Assembly: GCA_016869775.1 (NCBI GenBank) | Contig: VGDJ01000073.1 | Span: 1-6,253 of the forward strand | Source of the DNA: Alphaproteobacteria bacterium | GTDB lineage: Bacteria; Pseudomonadota; Alphaproteobacteria; Rickettsiales; UBA1997 | DNA length: 6,253 bases | Direction of reading: 5' to 3' | Part shown: positions 1-5,170 of the stretch, in pieces | Layout: every line of letters starts with the position of its first letter | Numbering within the stretch: position 1 is the first letter of the stretch | Program-made: the position numbers and the translations under genes | The notes under the pieces: generated by a model | Seen by the model: only the letters and a program-made list of their open reading frames with translations | Told to the model about the DNA's origin: nothing | The model's database searches: none

Positions 1-2028
1 TGTTGGTGTTTGTGTTTGTGTTTGTGTTGTTTTTGCTTCAGCGGTTAGACCTCTTGTTGGAGCAACCTCTTTGCCATTAATAAAAATCTTGTTAGTCATT
101 CCCCCATACAACAGTGCTACTCCAGAAATTTCATCTCCACCACTTTTATTTTTTGTGTAAAAAACTACCAATGTGCCCTCATCAATTCCTTCCGCTATAT
201 TTTTGGGATCGCATGGAAATTTAAAGCAGGTTCCAATAGCTTCTTTAGCATCCAGAACAGCATATCTTATGTCTTTGGGTAAAGAGGTTGTGTTGATATG
301 AGCGATATTTTGAAAATTCTTATCTCCATCGATTATTCTGATTTGATTATGAATTAGATTTGTTGTGATATCTTGCTCTTGATAATCAGGGTTTCTACCA
401 AAAATAAGATTGTAATGGCCCTTGTCTTGAATGCCAAAATTCTCTAACTTATCAGGTGAAATTCTAGCAGGATATTTTGATAAGGCGTCAAGGGGAACCA
501 TAATGTCAAGTGCGCTATCATAGCACATTACAGAAGCAAATAAAGAGCACCCGGTTTCCTTAATACCTACTCCAAATGGATGTTCAGCTCCTAATGTATG
601 ACCCAGTTCGTGAAGTAATGTACTAGGAGTAGTTTGATTGTCATATATTATTATACTTTGATTTGTCCAGCCCAGACGTCCATCAGCATAAGCTCCGAAA
701 TCATTTTTTGGTACATGACAAAAGTTTATGAAAAAGTCATAATTTGTATCTTCTTCTTTGTGTCTAACGAATTCGACGTTATGTTTCTTGAATTGCTCAT
801 TGAAAATACTTAATATTTTATCAAATTTTTCTTCGGTAGGATCAAGAACATTCGGGAAAGACGCCAATCCATCACTATCCATTAAACCTTTGTCAATCAT
901 TTGTTGTTTGGCTTTACCTAAGCAGTCTTTAGATAAAGCGATTATGGTTTTTTCCCCATCTGCTTTTTTTAAAACATTATTTTGTAACATTGCCGACACG
1001 AAAGGCGTGGCATCTTTTGCTATTTTTTCAGCAGTTATTGGGTTTGTAATATTTTTTATTATACCATCTGAAGTTTTTAAAAAAGCTCCTTCTAAATTTA
1101 CATTTTTACCAAAAAAAGATGATATCCCCTCTAATACAACACCATTGAAGCTTGTACCATCACAATTAGTTTGATAGGTCGAATCAATTTTATCGAAAGT
1201 TGCTCCTTCTAAATTTACATTAACAAATTTTGTAGGTTCATTTGCGGTATCCATTGTTTCTAAACCATATATTTGTGAAATCAATCTCTTATTATCATCC
1301 GATATTTCATCTTGGTTTTTAGTGTTTGTTCGAACTTTATCTATCAAATAAGAGGCGAATCCATTAAAATGATAATATCCTCCAAGCAACATTTCTTTCT
1401 GTGTAGTTTTCGACATGTCTGCATTTGTTAAATCACAGCCATCAAATGTTACTCCAATTGTATCCTTAAATTTACAGCCTGAAAAATTTCCGCGACGAAA
1501 ATAAACACCATCAACATCAATATTTTCAAAAAAATTGGTATTATTAACTTTTAGGTCGTCAACTACATCTTTTAATTCTTCTAAGTAACTATCAGTTCCG
1601 GGAATAATTATTTGAAAAGGTGAGCCGACCAACTTATATCCTGCGTACTTACTAAAATCAACTGGCTTATCCGGGTTTGATAACTTTTGCTCTTCAATAA
1701 ATTTTTTGATTTCAGTTTGATCTACTGCTGGAAGGTTTTGCCTTCTTTGTTTATTTTTTTCTTTAACAAATCTTTGAGCTTCTTTTCTACCACCAACATG
1801 TTGTCCACTAGCTTGTCTTCTGGCAACAGCTCGATTTTTTGGCTTAGGAGGAGAAGCTGGAGGGTTTAAAAGAGGAGTTAGAAGTTGAGCCAACAATAAA
1901 TTGCTATCTAAAGCCTGTGCTCCTGAAACATTGAATCTTGTTTGATTTGCCAAAATAGCCTGATTTTTTTGAACCATACTTTTTAGGAAACCAGTTTGAT
2001 TATATAATTGATGAGGGTTTCTAGTCAT
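1..2028 (-). CDS. Metzincin-type zinc metalloprotease with pentapeptide-like repeats (3' end off the window)
   Basis: The frame is open from ATG at 2026-2028 to the left edge, giving 676 residues with no stop, so the C-terminus is missing. Residues about 60-105 are rich in Lys, Arg and Gln. Residues 162-206 and 266-318 show pentapeptide-repeat periodicity, with Phe/Leu/Val every fifth residue (for example F167, V172, F177, F182, F187, then F195, L200, M205). The catalytic core is HELGHTLGAEH at 473-483, fitting the HExxHxxGxxH zinc site of metzincins, with E474 as general base. The Met-turn SVMCY follows (M501), then a VPLDAL segment as in serralysin/matrixin-like M10 enzymes. The upstream strand GRLGWTNQSIII is also typical of that fold. 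Low-complexity QTQTQT lies at the cut end. No signal peptide is visible, so export by a type I or type IV system through a C-terminal signal is possible but unseen. No clear Shine-Dalgarno precedes the start, which is the first ATG after the non-coding leader. The protease assignment is strong; substrate and family level are unknown. Confidence 0.88.
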   Translation of the reverse strand, partial: MTRNPHQLYNQTGFLKSMVQKNQAILANQTRFNVSGAQALDSNLLLAQLLTPLLNPPASPPKPKNRAVARRQASGQHVGGRKEAQRFVKEKNKQRRQNLPAVDQTEIKKFIEEQKLSNPDKPVDFSKYAGYKLVGSPFQIIIPGTDSYLEELKDVVDDLKVNNTNFFENIDVDGVYFRRGNFSGCKFKDTIGVTFDGCDLTNADMSKTTQKEMLLGGYYHFNGFASYLIDKVRTNTKNQDEISDDNKRLISQIYGLETMDTANEPTKFVNVNLEGATFDKIDSTYQTNCDGTSFNGVVLEGISSFFGKNVNLEGAFLKTSDGIIKNITNPITAEKIAKDATPFVSAMLQNNVLKKADGEKTIIALSKDCLGKAKQQMIDKGLMDSDGLASFPNVLDPTEEKFDKILSIFNEQFKKHNVEFVRHKEEDTNYDFFINFCHVPKNDFGAYADGRLGWTNQSIIIYDNQTTPSTLLHELGHTLGAEHPFGVGIKETGCSLFASVMCYDSALDIMVPLDALSKYPARISPDKLENFGIQDKGHYNLIFGRNPDYQEQDITTNLIHNQIRIIDGDKNFQNIAHINTTSLPKDIRYAVLDAKEAIGTCFKFPCDPKNIAEGIDEGTLVVFYTKNKSGGDEISGVALLYGGMTNKIFINGKEVAPTRGLTAEAKTTQTQTQTPT
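7..24. repeat. Hexanucleotide microsatellite (TGTTTG x3)
   Basis: Three perfect copies of TGTTTG, flanked by partial copies, encode a Gln-Thr run on the minus strand near residues 669-674 of the metalloprotease. The unit is a multiple of three, so slippage would change linker length without shifting the frame. It probably marks a flexible linker after the catalytic domain. Confidence 0.75.
1085..1221. repeat. 20-bp direct repeat inside the pentapeptide region (1085-1104 and 1202-1221)
   Basis: The 20 bases GCTCCTTCTAAATTTACATT occur exactly at both positions, 117 bp (39 codons) apart and in the same frame. On the minus strand both encode NVNLEGA (residues 270-276 and 309-315). Nucleotide identity, not only protein similarity, points to recent internal duplication or gene conversion within the repeat domain. 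Confidence 0.85.
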
Positions 2029-2035
2029 ACTTTAA

Positions 2036-2049
2036 AAGAATTAATTCTT
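2036..2049. promoter_or_regulatory. 14-bp perfect palindrome in the protease leader
   Basis: AAGAATTAATTCTT is a perfect palindrome whose edge lies seven bases upstream of the metalloprotease start codon (minus strand). It occupies the place where a ribosome binding site would be expected, and no Shine-Dalgarno is visible there. It could be an operator or a weak hairpin affecting translation. In AT-rich DNA such a palindrome can also arise by chance. Confidence 0.25.
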
Positions 2050-2204
2050 GTTAGATTTAGCGTATATGTTGGGAGATAATTTTCAAATGCAAATAAAGTA
2101 ATTTTTTAATAATATTGTTTTATGGCTTAATAATTGAAGGAGTTGAACCTTACCCATTTTTTTAGAAAAAACTCCCTTATAAATCGATTAATAAAAATTA
2201 TTTT

Positions 2205-2309
2205 TTAATTCTTGATTCCCCAGTGTCCTGTTTTGTTGGCGCCGATGTGCGAAATTATTTGTCCTTCTTGCAGCTTTTTGATTAGGCGAGTGATGGAGCT
2301 ACAAGATTT
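2205..2309 (-). pseudogene. Remnant of a winged-helix C-terminal domain (AlbA_2/RecG-like or Fic-type protein)
   Basis: After an in-frame TGA at 2310-2312, the minus strand reads 34 codons and ends at TAA (2205-2207). It contains SSITRLIKKLQEGQIISHIG followed by ANKTGHWGIKN. This matches the closing helix-turn-helix/winged-helix pattern of bacterial AlbA_2-type (divergent AAA, RecG-like) regulators and of many Fic proteins, where an 'SxxTvxRdIkkLqekGiIerIGsnKtGyW' ending is usual. No start codon or catalytic domain precedes it. The adjacent upstream frame is interrupted, so this is a decayed 3' end, not a gene. The family link rests on remembered motif patterns. The choice between AlbA_2 and Fic cannot be made from the fragment. 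Confidence 0.6.
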
Positions 2310-2393
2310 TCAAATTTTATAGGTTGATCAAGATCACAATTATATTGAGTCCTTTTAGATGAAGTCAAAGATAAAGTCGATTCTGATCCCTCT

Positions 2394-4382
2394 TTAACTA
2401 ATTCTTCTCATTTTGAATAAGACTAAATTTTGTGCTTCCGTCATTCGAAGCGAATCGCTTCGTGGTCGTTTTGAGATTTTGCATTTTTGTTTTAATTTCT
2501 CGAGCTCTTGCTCTTGTTCTTGAAGATTTTTGGCTTGAGATTCTTCGTCTAATTGACCTTTTATGTATTGCGATTTTGACTCAGCAACTTTTTGAACATG
2601 TTCTCTATATTCATCGCCAAGAGTTATTGATAATACTAAGCCATGATAGGATAACAAACATTGATTATCGATAATGTCGCATAAATATTGATGACTATTT
2701 TGGGTTTTTTGGGCGATGGCATCGCAAACTTCATCGGCGATTTTTTCAACATTAGGATCGATATATTGCTGGATATTTGCGGAAAAACATATTTTTTCTG
2801 GAAAACCGACCAATGGGTGCTTAATTTTTTGGTCTTTATAAAGCTTTTTATTAACTTCTTTTGCTAAACAATTAAAGAGCTCGAATTGATTTCTATCGAA
2901 GATTTCTTTGTTACTTTCGCTTAAAGATTCTCCAATTTTTTTGATATTTTCATCAACAACCTCAAGAACTGATAAGAATGTTTTAAGCATTTCGACTTGT
3001 ATTTCAAAATTAGGCTCTTGGGCAATTTTGGCCATATTGGCAATTTCAATAAAACCCCTTACCGGCTGATTAACGCAGGCCTCAAGATATTGCGATGATA
3101 TATCTTCGATGTCGTGCAAAAAGTGGGGATTTGATTTTAGAAATTCTGAAAATCTCAAAGCTTCGTCCACAAGAAATTCGTAGTTTTTTCTATCTTTTTC
3201 CCCATCTGGCGTTCTGCAATTCAAAGAAAAGGCTCTGAATGATTCATGGGCATAGCGCTCAACAAGCTTTATGGTGGCGCAAAAATCTTTATCGATTATG
3301 TGCTTATCCTCATCTTTGTTCAACAAATTATGATTTAAATGCGCATCGAAAATATTATTTTTAATTTGAAAAATTTTTGAGCTACGAAAAATTTGCTCGG
3401 GGAGATCGCATTCAAAATCGGCATTTTTTTGCGCCATTTTTTCGATCGATGAGACAATTTCAAGACTACTTTCTAATTTATCGCATCCCGATAAATTTAG
3501 ACTAATTATTTCTTCAGGGAATTCAGGGATCTTGGTAAGATTGGATAAATTTTTCAAATGCAACTTATTTAGACCTTTTGGAAATGGTTTAGTTATTTCT
3601 GAAATTGGCGAAGGATTATCTTTTCTTCCTTCAATCACAAATTCTGAAAGATTTGGCGGAAATTCCGAATTATTTAAATCTTTAACGATAGCGTCCTCGT
3701 AAGAAAGTGATTCCAAGGAATCTGGGAGCTTTGGTTGCGAACTTACAACAAAACTATCGAATTTAAGATTTTTTAAACCCCGCAATGAACTCGATAAATC
3801 TAAATCCTTATCGATTTCAACTTTCGAATTAACTCGAAAAACCAAACTATTAAGCTTCGGAGGTAATGATTTTATTTGTAATTTGCTGAATATATCACGC
3901 TTAAAATCATGAAAAACACCCAGTTTTTCTATTTTATCGGTCAATTTCGGAAAAGAAGGCAAATTAATAAGATTCATTTCGATCTCACGGACTTCATCAG
4001 GGAATTGAAGATTGCCTTGATCTTTAATGCTATCAAGAAAACTAAGAGATATTATTTTAATATTTGGATTAGCTCGTAAATCAATTGCAACCAAACTATT
4101 CATACAAGAAAGCTTAACCTCGTTAATATGAGACGGATTTGCAGTAATTTTTGTTACATTGCGAATAGATTCTCTGAGTTTCCTTCTTTCATCCTCATTT
4201 GTTTCGATTGCTTCAATTTTTTTTAGTGAAATTTCTAATTTATTTCCATCAATGAAGCGATTAAGTTTATCGCCAAAAATTTTAAGGTGGTCAGAAGGAT
4301 TTTTATATTCAAAAATAAATGATTCAGAATTTTGAACAGATCTCATAATAAATATTTTTGAATTATCGAAGTTTCTGCGCAT
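2394..4382 (-). CDS. LPX-type leucine-rich-repeat protein with helical C-terminal domain, possible NEL-like effector
   Basis: A complete 662-residue protein from ATG at 4380-4382 to TAA at 2394-2396. A second ATG at codon 13 is an alternative start; neither has a clear Shine-Dalgarno. Residues about 85-310 carry leucine-rich repeats of the LPX class seen in IpaH/SspH/YopM-type effectors, with a repeating '(L/F)P-x-x-(L/I)' step at FPDE (127), LPPKL (173), LPDSL (219), FPPNL (241), FPKGL (267) and FPEEI (288). Residues about 330-600 are predicted helical. They include EACVNQPVRGF with C436. In NEL ubiquitin ligases the catalytic Cys sits in a C-x-D-R-x pattern at a similar place after the LRRs; here N438 replaces Asp, so the match is suggestive only. 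Residues about 600-635 are Gln/Glu/Lys-rich and coiled-coil-like, followed by the basic segment KISKRPR, which could act as a nuclear-localisation signal. No signal peptide or membrane span is visible. LRR assignment is strong; ligase function is speculative. Confidence 0.85.
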   Translation of the reverse strand: MRRNFDNSKIFIMRSVQNSESFIFEYKNPSDHLKIFGDKLNRFIDGNKLEISLKKIEAIETNEDERRKLRESIRNVTKITANPSHINEVKLSCMNSLVAIDLRANPNIKIISLSFLDSIKDQGNLQFPDEVREIEMNLINLPSFPKLTDKIEKLGVFHDFKRDIFSKLQIKSLPPKLNSLVFRVNSKVEIDKDLDLSSSLRGLKNLKFDSFVVSSQPKLPDSLESLSYEDAIVKDLNNSEFPPNLSEFVIEGRKDNPSPISEITKPFPKGLNKLHLKNLSNLTKIPEFPEEIISLNLSGCDKLESSLEIVSSIEKMAQKNADFECDLPEQIFRSSKIFQIKNNIFDAHLNHNLLNKDEDKHIIDKDFCATIKLVERYAHESFRAFSLNCRTPDGEKDRKNYEFLVDEALRFSEFLKSNPHFLHDIEDISSQYLEACVNQPVRGFIEIANMAKIAQEPNFEIQVEMLKTFLSVLEVVDENIKKIGESLSESNKEIFDRNQFELFNCLAKEVNKKLYKDQKIKHPLVGFPEKICFSANIQQYIDPNVEKIADEVCDAIAQKTQNSHQYLCDIIDNQCLLSYHGLVLSITLGDEYREHVQKVAESKSQYIKGQLDEESQAKNLQEQEQELEKLKQKCKISKRPRSDSLRMTEAQNLVLFKMRRIS
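2446..2462. repeat. 7-bp-stem hairpin palindrome inside the LRR gene
   Basis: CGAAGCGAATCGCTTCG has a perfect 7-bp stem (2446-2452 with 2456-2462) and a 3-base loop, and is more GC-rich than its surroundings. It lies near the 3' end of the LRR coding sequence and encodes RSDSLR just after the basic KRPR segment. It could be a small palindromic insertion that kept the reading frame, or a local RNA hairpin. Confidence 0.7.
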
Positions 4383-4640
4383 CTTTTTAAAAAATTTAGG
4401 CTATTCGATTTTCATAACGCAATTGGTAGGGAAACCACTGGAGAGCAATATGAATCAACAATAAATTTTAGTAAAAAAATTTTAGTAAAAGACGAGATTT
4501 ACAACGATTATTTTATATTTTTAGGAGTCTGTTTTAGTTTATATATTTTTCAATAGTTTTTGTGAGGATTAAATTATTTATATATTTTATAAAAATTAAA
4601 AATGGGAACCAAAAATTCTACATCCAAAAAAAATAAATTT
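4383..4640. other. AT-rich intergenic spacer upstream of the LRR gene
   Basis: This 258-bp stretch holds the LRR gene's leader and the 3' flank of the GNAT remnant. It contains the 14-bp tandem duplication at 4463-4490 and many A/T runs. An 18-codon plus-strand frame near 4602 has no support as a gene. No convincing promoter pair, terminator or RNA gene could be identified; the LRR promoter presumably lies here. Confidence 0.55.
4463..4490. repeat. 14-bp perfect tandem duplication
   Basis: AAATTTTAGTAAAA is present twice without a spacer (4463-4476 and 4477-4490), about 80-110 bp upstream of the LRR start codon. It could be a slippage product or a paired binding site in the promoter region. 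Low sequence complexity limits what can be concluded. Confidence 0.8.
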
Positions 4641-4862
4641 TTAAATTATTTTTGTTAGCCAAAGCGAGGCGATTGTCAGATTATTTTTATTTAAAAATTC
4701 GGTTTTGTTTTGGTCATGATTGCCCGACACCACCACTATCTGCTCAACCTTGCGACTTTTAGCAATTTTGATAATTTCATCAAGCAAAATTTGCCCATGA
4801 TCAAACCAAGGATTGGAATTATTTTGCCCGATATAGCTAACACAAAAATCATCAATCATCAA
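4641..4862 (-). pseudogene. GNAT-family N-acetyltransferase, C-terminal half only
   Basis: The 73-residue frame begins at TTG (4860-4862) or the adjoining ATG (4857-4859) and ends with TAA at 4641-4643. It stays open upstream only to an in-frame TAA at 4893-4895. The sequence matches the second half of a GNAT acetyltransferase: IDDFCV (3-8), WFDHGQILLDEI (19-30, the region of the acetyl-CoA-binding loop and helix), VEQIVVVSGNHD (39-50, a core strand and turn), and IASLWL (64-69). Homologues of this type are usually about 150-160 residues, so the N-terminal half of the fold is missing. The frame runs upstream into the left inverted repeat of the 4865-5089 element, which suggests that insertion or rearrangement removed the 5' half. 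No GNAT-like N-terminus is visible to the right of that element. It is most likely inactive, although the remaining frame is intact and an extended -10 motif lies just upstream. Confidence 0.68.
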
Positions 4863-4864
4863 GG

Positions 4865-4887
4865 TTATACCAAATCCTATCTTTAAA
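4865..4887 (+). repeat. Left terminal inverted repeat
   Basis: This 23-bp copy matches the reverse complement of 5066-5089 over 12 and 9 exact bases, separated by one substitution and one indel. It abuts the TTG start of the GNAT fragment and forms its in-frame upstream codons. Confidence 0.65.
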
Positions 4888-4891
4888 TAAA

Positions 4892-4900
4892 ATTATAACA
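4892..4900 (-). promoter_or_regulatory. Extended -10 promoter motif facing the GNAT remnant
   Basis: The minus strand reads TGTTATAAT, a perfect extended -10 (TGnTATAAT), about 30 bases upstream of the TTG codon of the GNAT fragment. No good -35 box lies 16-18 bp upstream, which extended -10 promoters can tolerate. It lies inside the inverted-repeat element, so the element may supply an outward promoter. In AT-rich DNA a chance match is possible. Confidence 0.35.
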
Positions 4901-4904
4901 AAAT

Positions 4905-4968
4905 ATTTTTGCCAGTCGCGCCTTAAGGCGACGCTCGTGATTTTTGCCAGTCGCGCCTTAAGGCGACG
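4905..4968. repeat. GC-rich 29-bp sequence present twice, with palindromic core
   Basis: An identical 29-bp sequence occurs at 4905-4933 and 4940-4968 with the 6-bp spacer CTCGTG, giving a 35-bp period. Each copy contains the perfect 12-bp palindrome CGCCTTAAGGCG. By hand count 49 of 80 bases from 4911 to 4990 are G or C, far above the surrounding DNA. A degenerate third copy may follow near 4971-4989. With two copies and a 6-bp spacer this is not a CRISPR array. It may be a protein-binding site or a folded intergenic repeat. Confidence 0.85.
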
Positions 4969-5020
4969 ACACGGCCGTTTAGGCACGACTATTAAAATTT
5001 TGAAGATTTTTAGCCAAAAA

Positions 5021-5044
5021 GATGAAGTTAGAGATGAAGTTAGA
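5021..5044. repeat. 12-bp perfect tandem duplication
   Basis: GATGAAGTTAGA occurs twice head to tail (5021-5032 and 5033-5044), inside the inverted-repeat element near its right end. A short AT-only inverted pair (4991-4999 with 5044-5052) brackets it. No coding role is apparent. Confidence 0.85.
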
Positions 5045-5065
5045 ATTTTAATTTTTTTTAAAACT

Positions 5066-5089
5066 TTTAAAGATATTGATTTGGTATAA
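5066..5089 (-). repeat. Right terminal inverted repeat
   Basis: This 24-bp copy is the inverted partner of 4865-4887. Outside it no extension of the inverted match or obvious target duplication is visible. Confidence 0.65.
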
Positions 5090-5146
5090 GTTTAAAACCT
5101 TTGTTAACAGTGCCTAGTGTATAAAAAAGTAAAAATTTGTTAAAAT

Positions 5147-5170
5147 GGTATAATAATAACCATTATTACC
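5147..5170 (-). terminator. Weak hairpin at the end of the 5166-6253 gene
   Basis: A 9-bp stem with a 2-base bulge and a 4-base loop can form around GGTATAATAAT and ATTATTACC. It overlaps the stop codon of the gene to its right. On the minus strand T-rich sequence follows about 10-25 bases downstream. The stem is mostly A-T, so intrinsic termination here is only possible, not shown. Confidence 0.25.

Larger units (their letters stand above)
2029..2393. other. Non-coding stretch between protease and LRR genes
   Basis: This 365-bp AT-rich gap holds the leader palindrome at 2036-2049, an imperfect long-loop inverted repeat (GGAGTT 2139-2144 with AACTCC 2170-2175, extendable by two pairs across one bulged base), and the winged-helix remnant at 2205-2309. 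The part from 2310 to 2393 directly follows the LRR stop codon. It has a short open minus frame with no recognisable similarity and no start codon. I see no tRNA or convincing terminator. The promoter of the protease gene should lie here, but no confident -35/-10 pair could be picked. Confidence 0.6.
4865..5089. mobile_element. MITE-like element with ~24-bp imperfect terminal inverted repeats
   Basis: The left end (4865-4887) reads TTATACCAAATC, two variable bases, then ATCTTTAAA. The right end (5066-5089) on the minus strand reads TTATACCAAATC, three variable bases, then ATCTTTAAA. The 225-bp unit has no coding capacity and encloses a GC-rich repeat pair and a 12-bp tandem duplication. That layout fits a non-autonomous transposable element or intergenic repeat unit. 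No clear target-site duplication was found at the edges, and no transposase is in the window, so mobility is inferred from the inverted ends alone. Confidence 0.5.

Noticed and set aside
758..1174. 138-codon plus-strand open frame
   Set aside because: It is antisense to the metalloprotease, whose domains and catalytic motifs lie on the minus strand. The translation is low-complexity Phe/Leu/Ser with no motif.
1687..1869. 60-codon plus-strand open frame
   Set aside because: Antisense to the Lys/Arg-rich N-terminal part of the metalloprotease; no ribosome binding site and a low-complexity product.
2137..2178. Inverted repeat as a terminator or riboswitch in the protease leader
   Set aside because: The stem is about 8 bp with a bulge and a loop of about 25 bases, and no T-tract follows directly on the minus strand. 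It matches no riboswitch that I know.
2432..2674. 80-codon plus-strand open frame
   Set aside because: Antisense shadow of the LRR protein's C-terminal region. Its hydrophobic look comes from reading the complement of Glu/Lys/Gln codons.
4602..4658. Short plus-strand frame starting MGTKNSTSKK
   Set aside because: Only 18 codons, overlaps the end of the GNAT remnant, and has no ribosome binding site at a proper distance.
4905..4968. Possible CRISPR array
   Set aside because: Only two repeat units, a 6-bp spacer between them and no cas genes. The palindromic core and 35-bp period fit an intergenic repeat better.
5146..5154. Plus-strand extended -10 motif TGGTATAAT
   Set aside because: It points into the antisense of the hypothetical gene, has no -35 box and is part of a symmetrical AT-rich hairpin, so it is probably a chance match.
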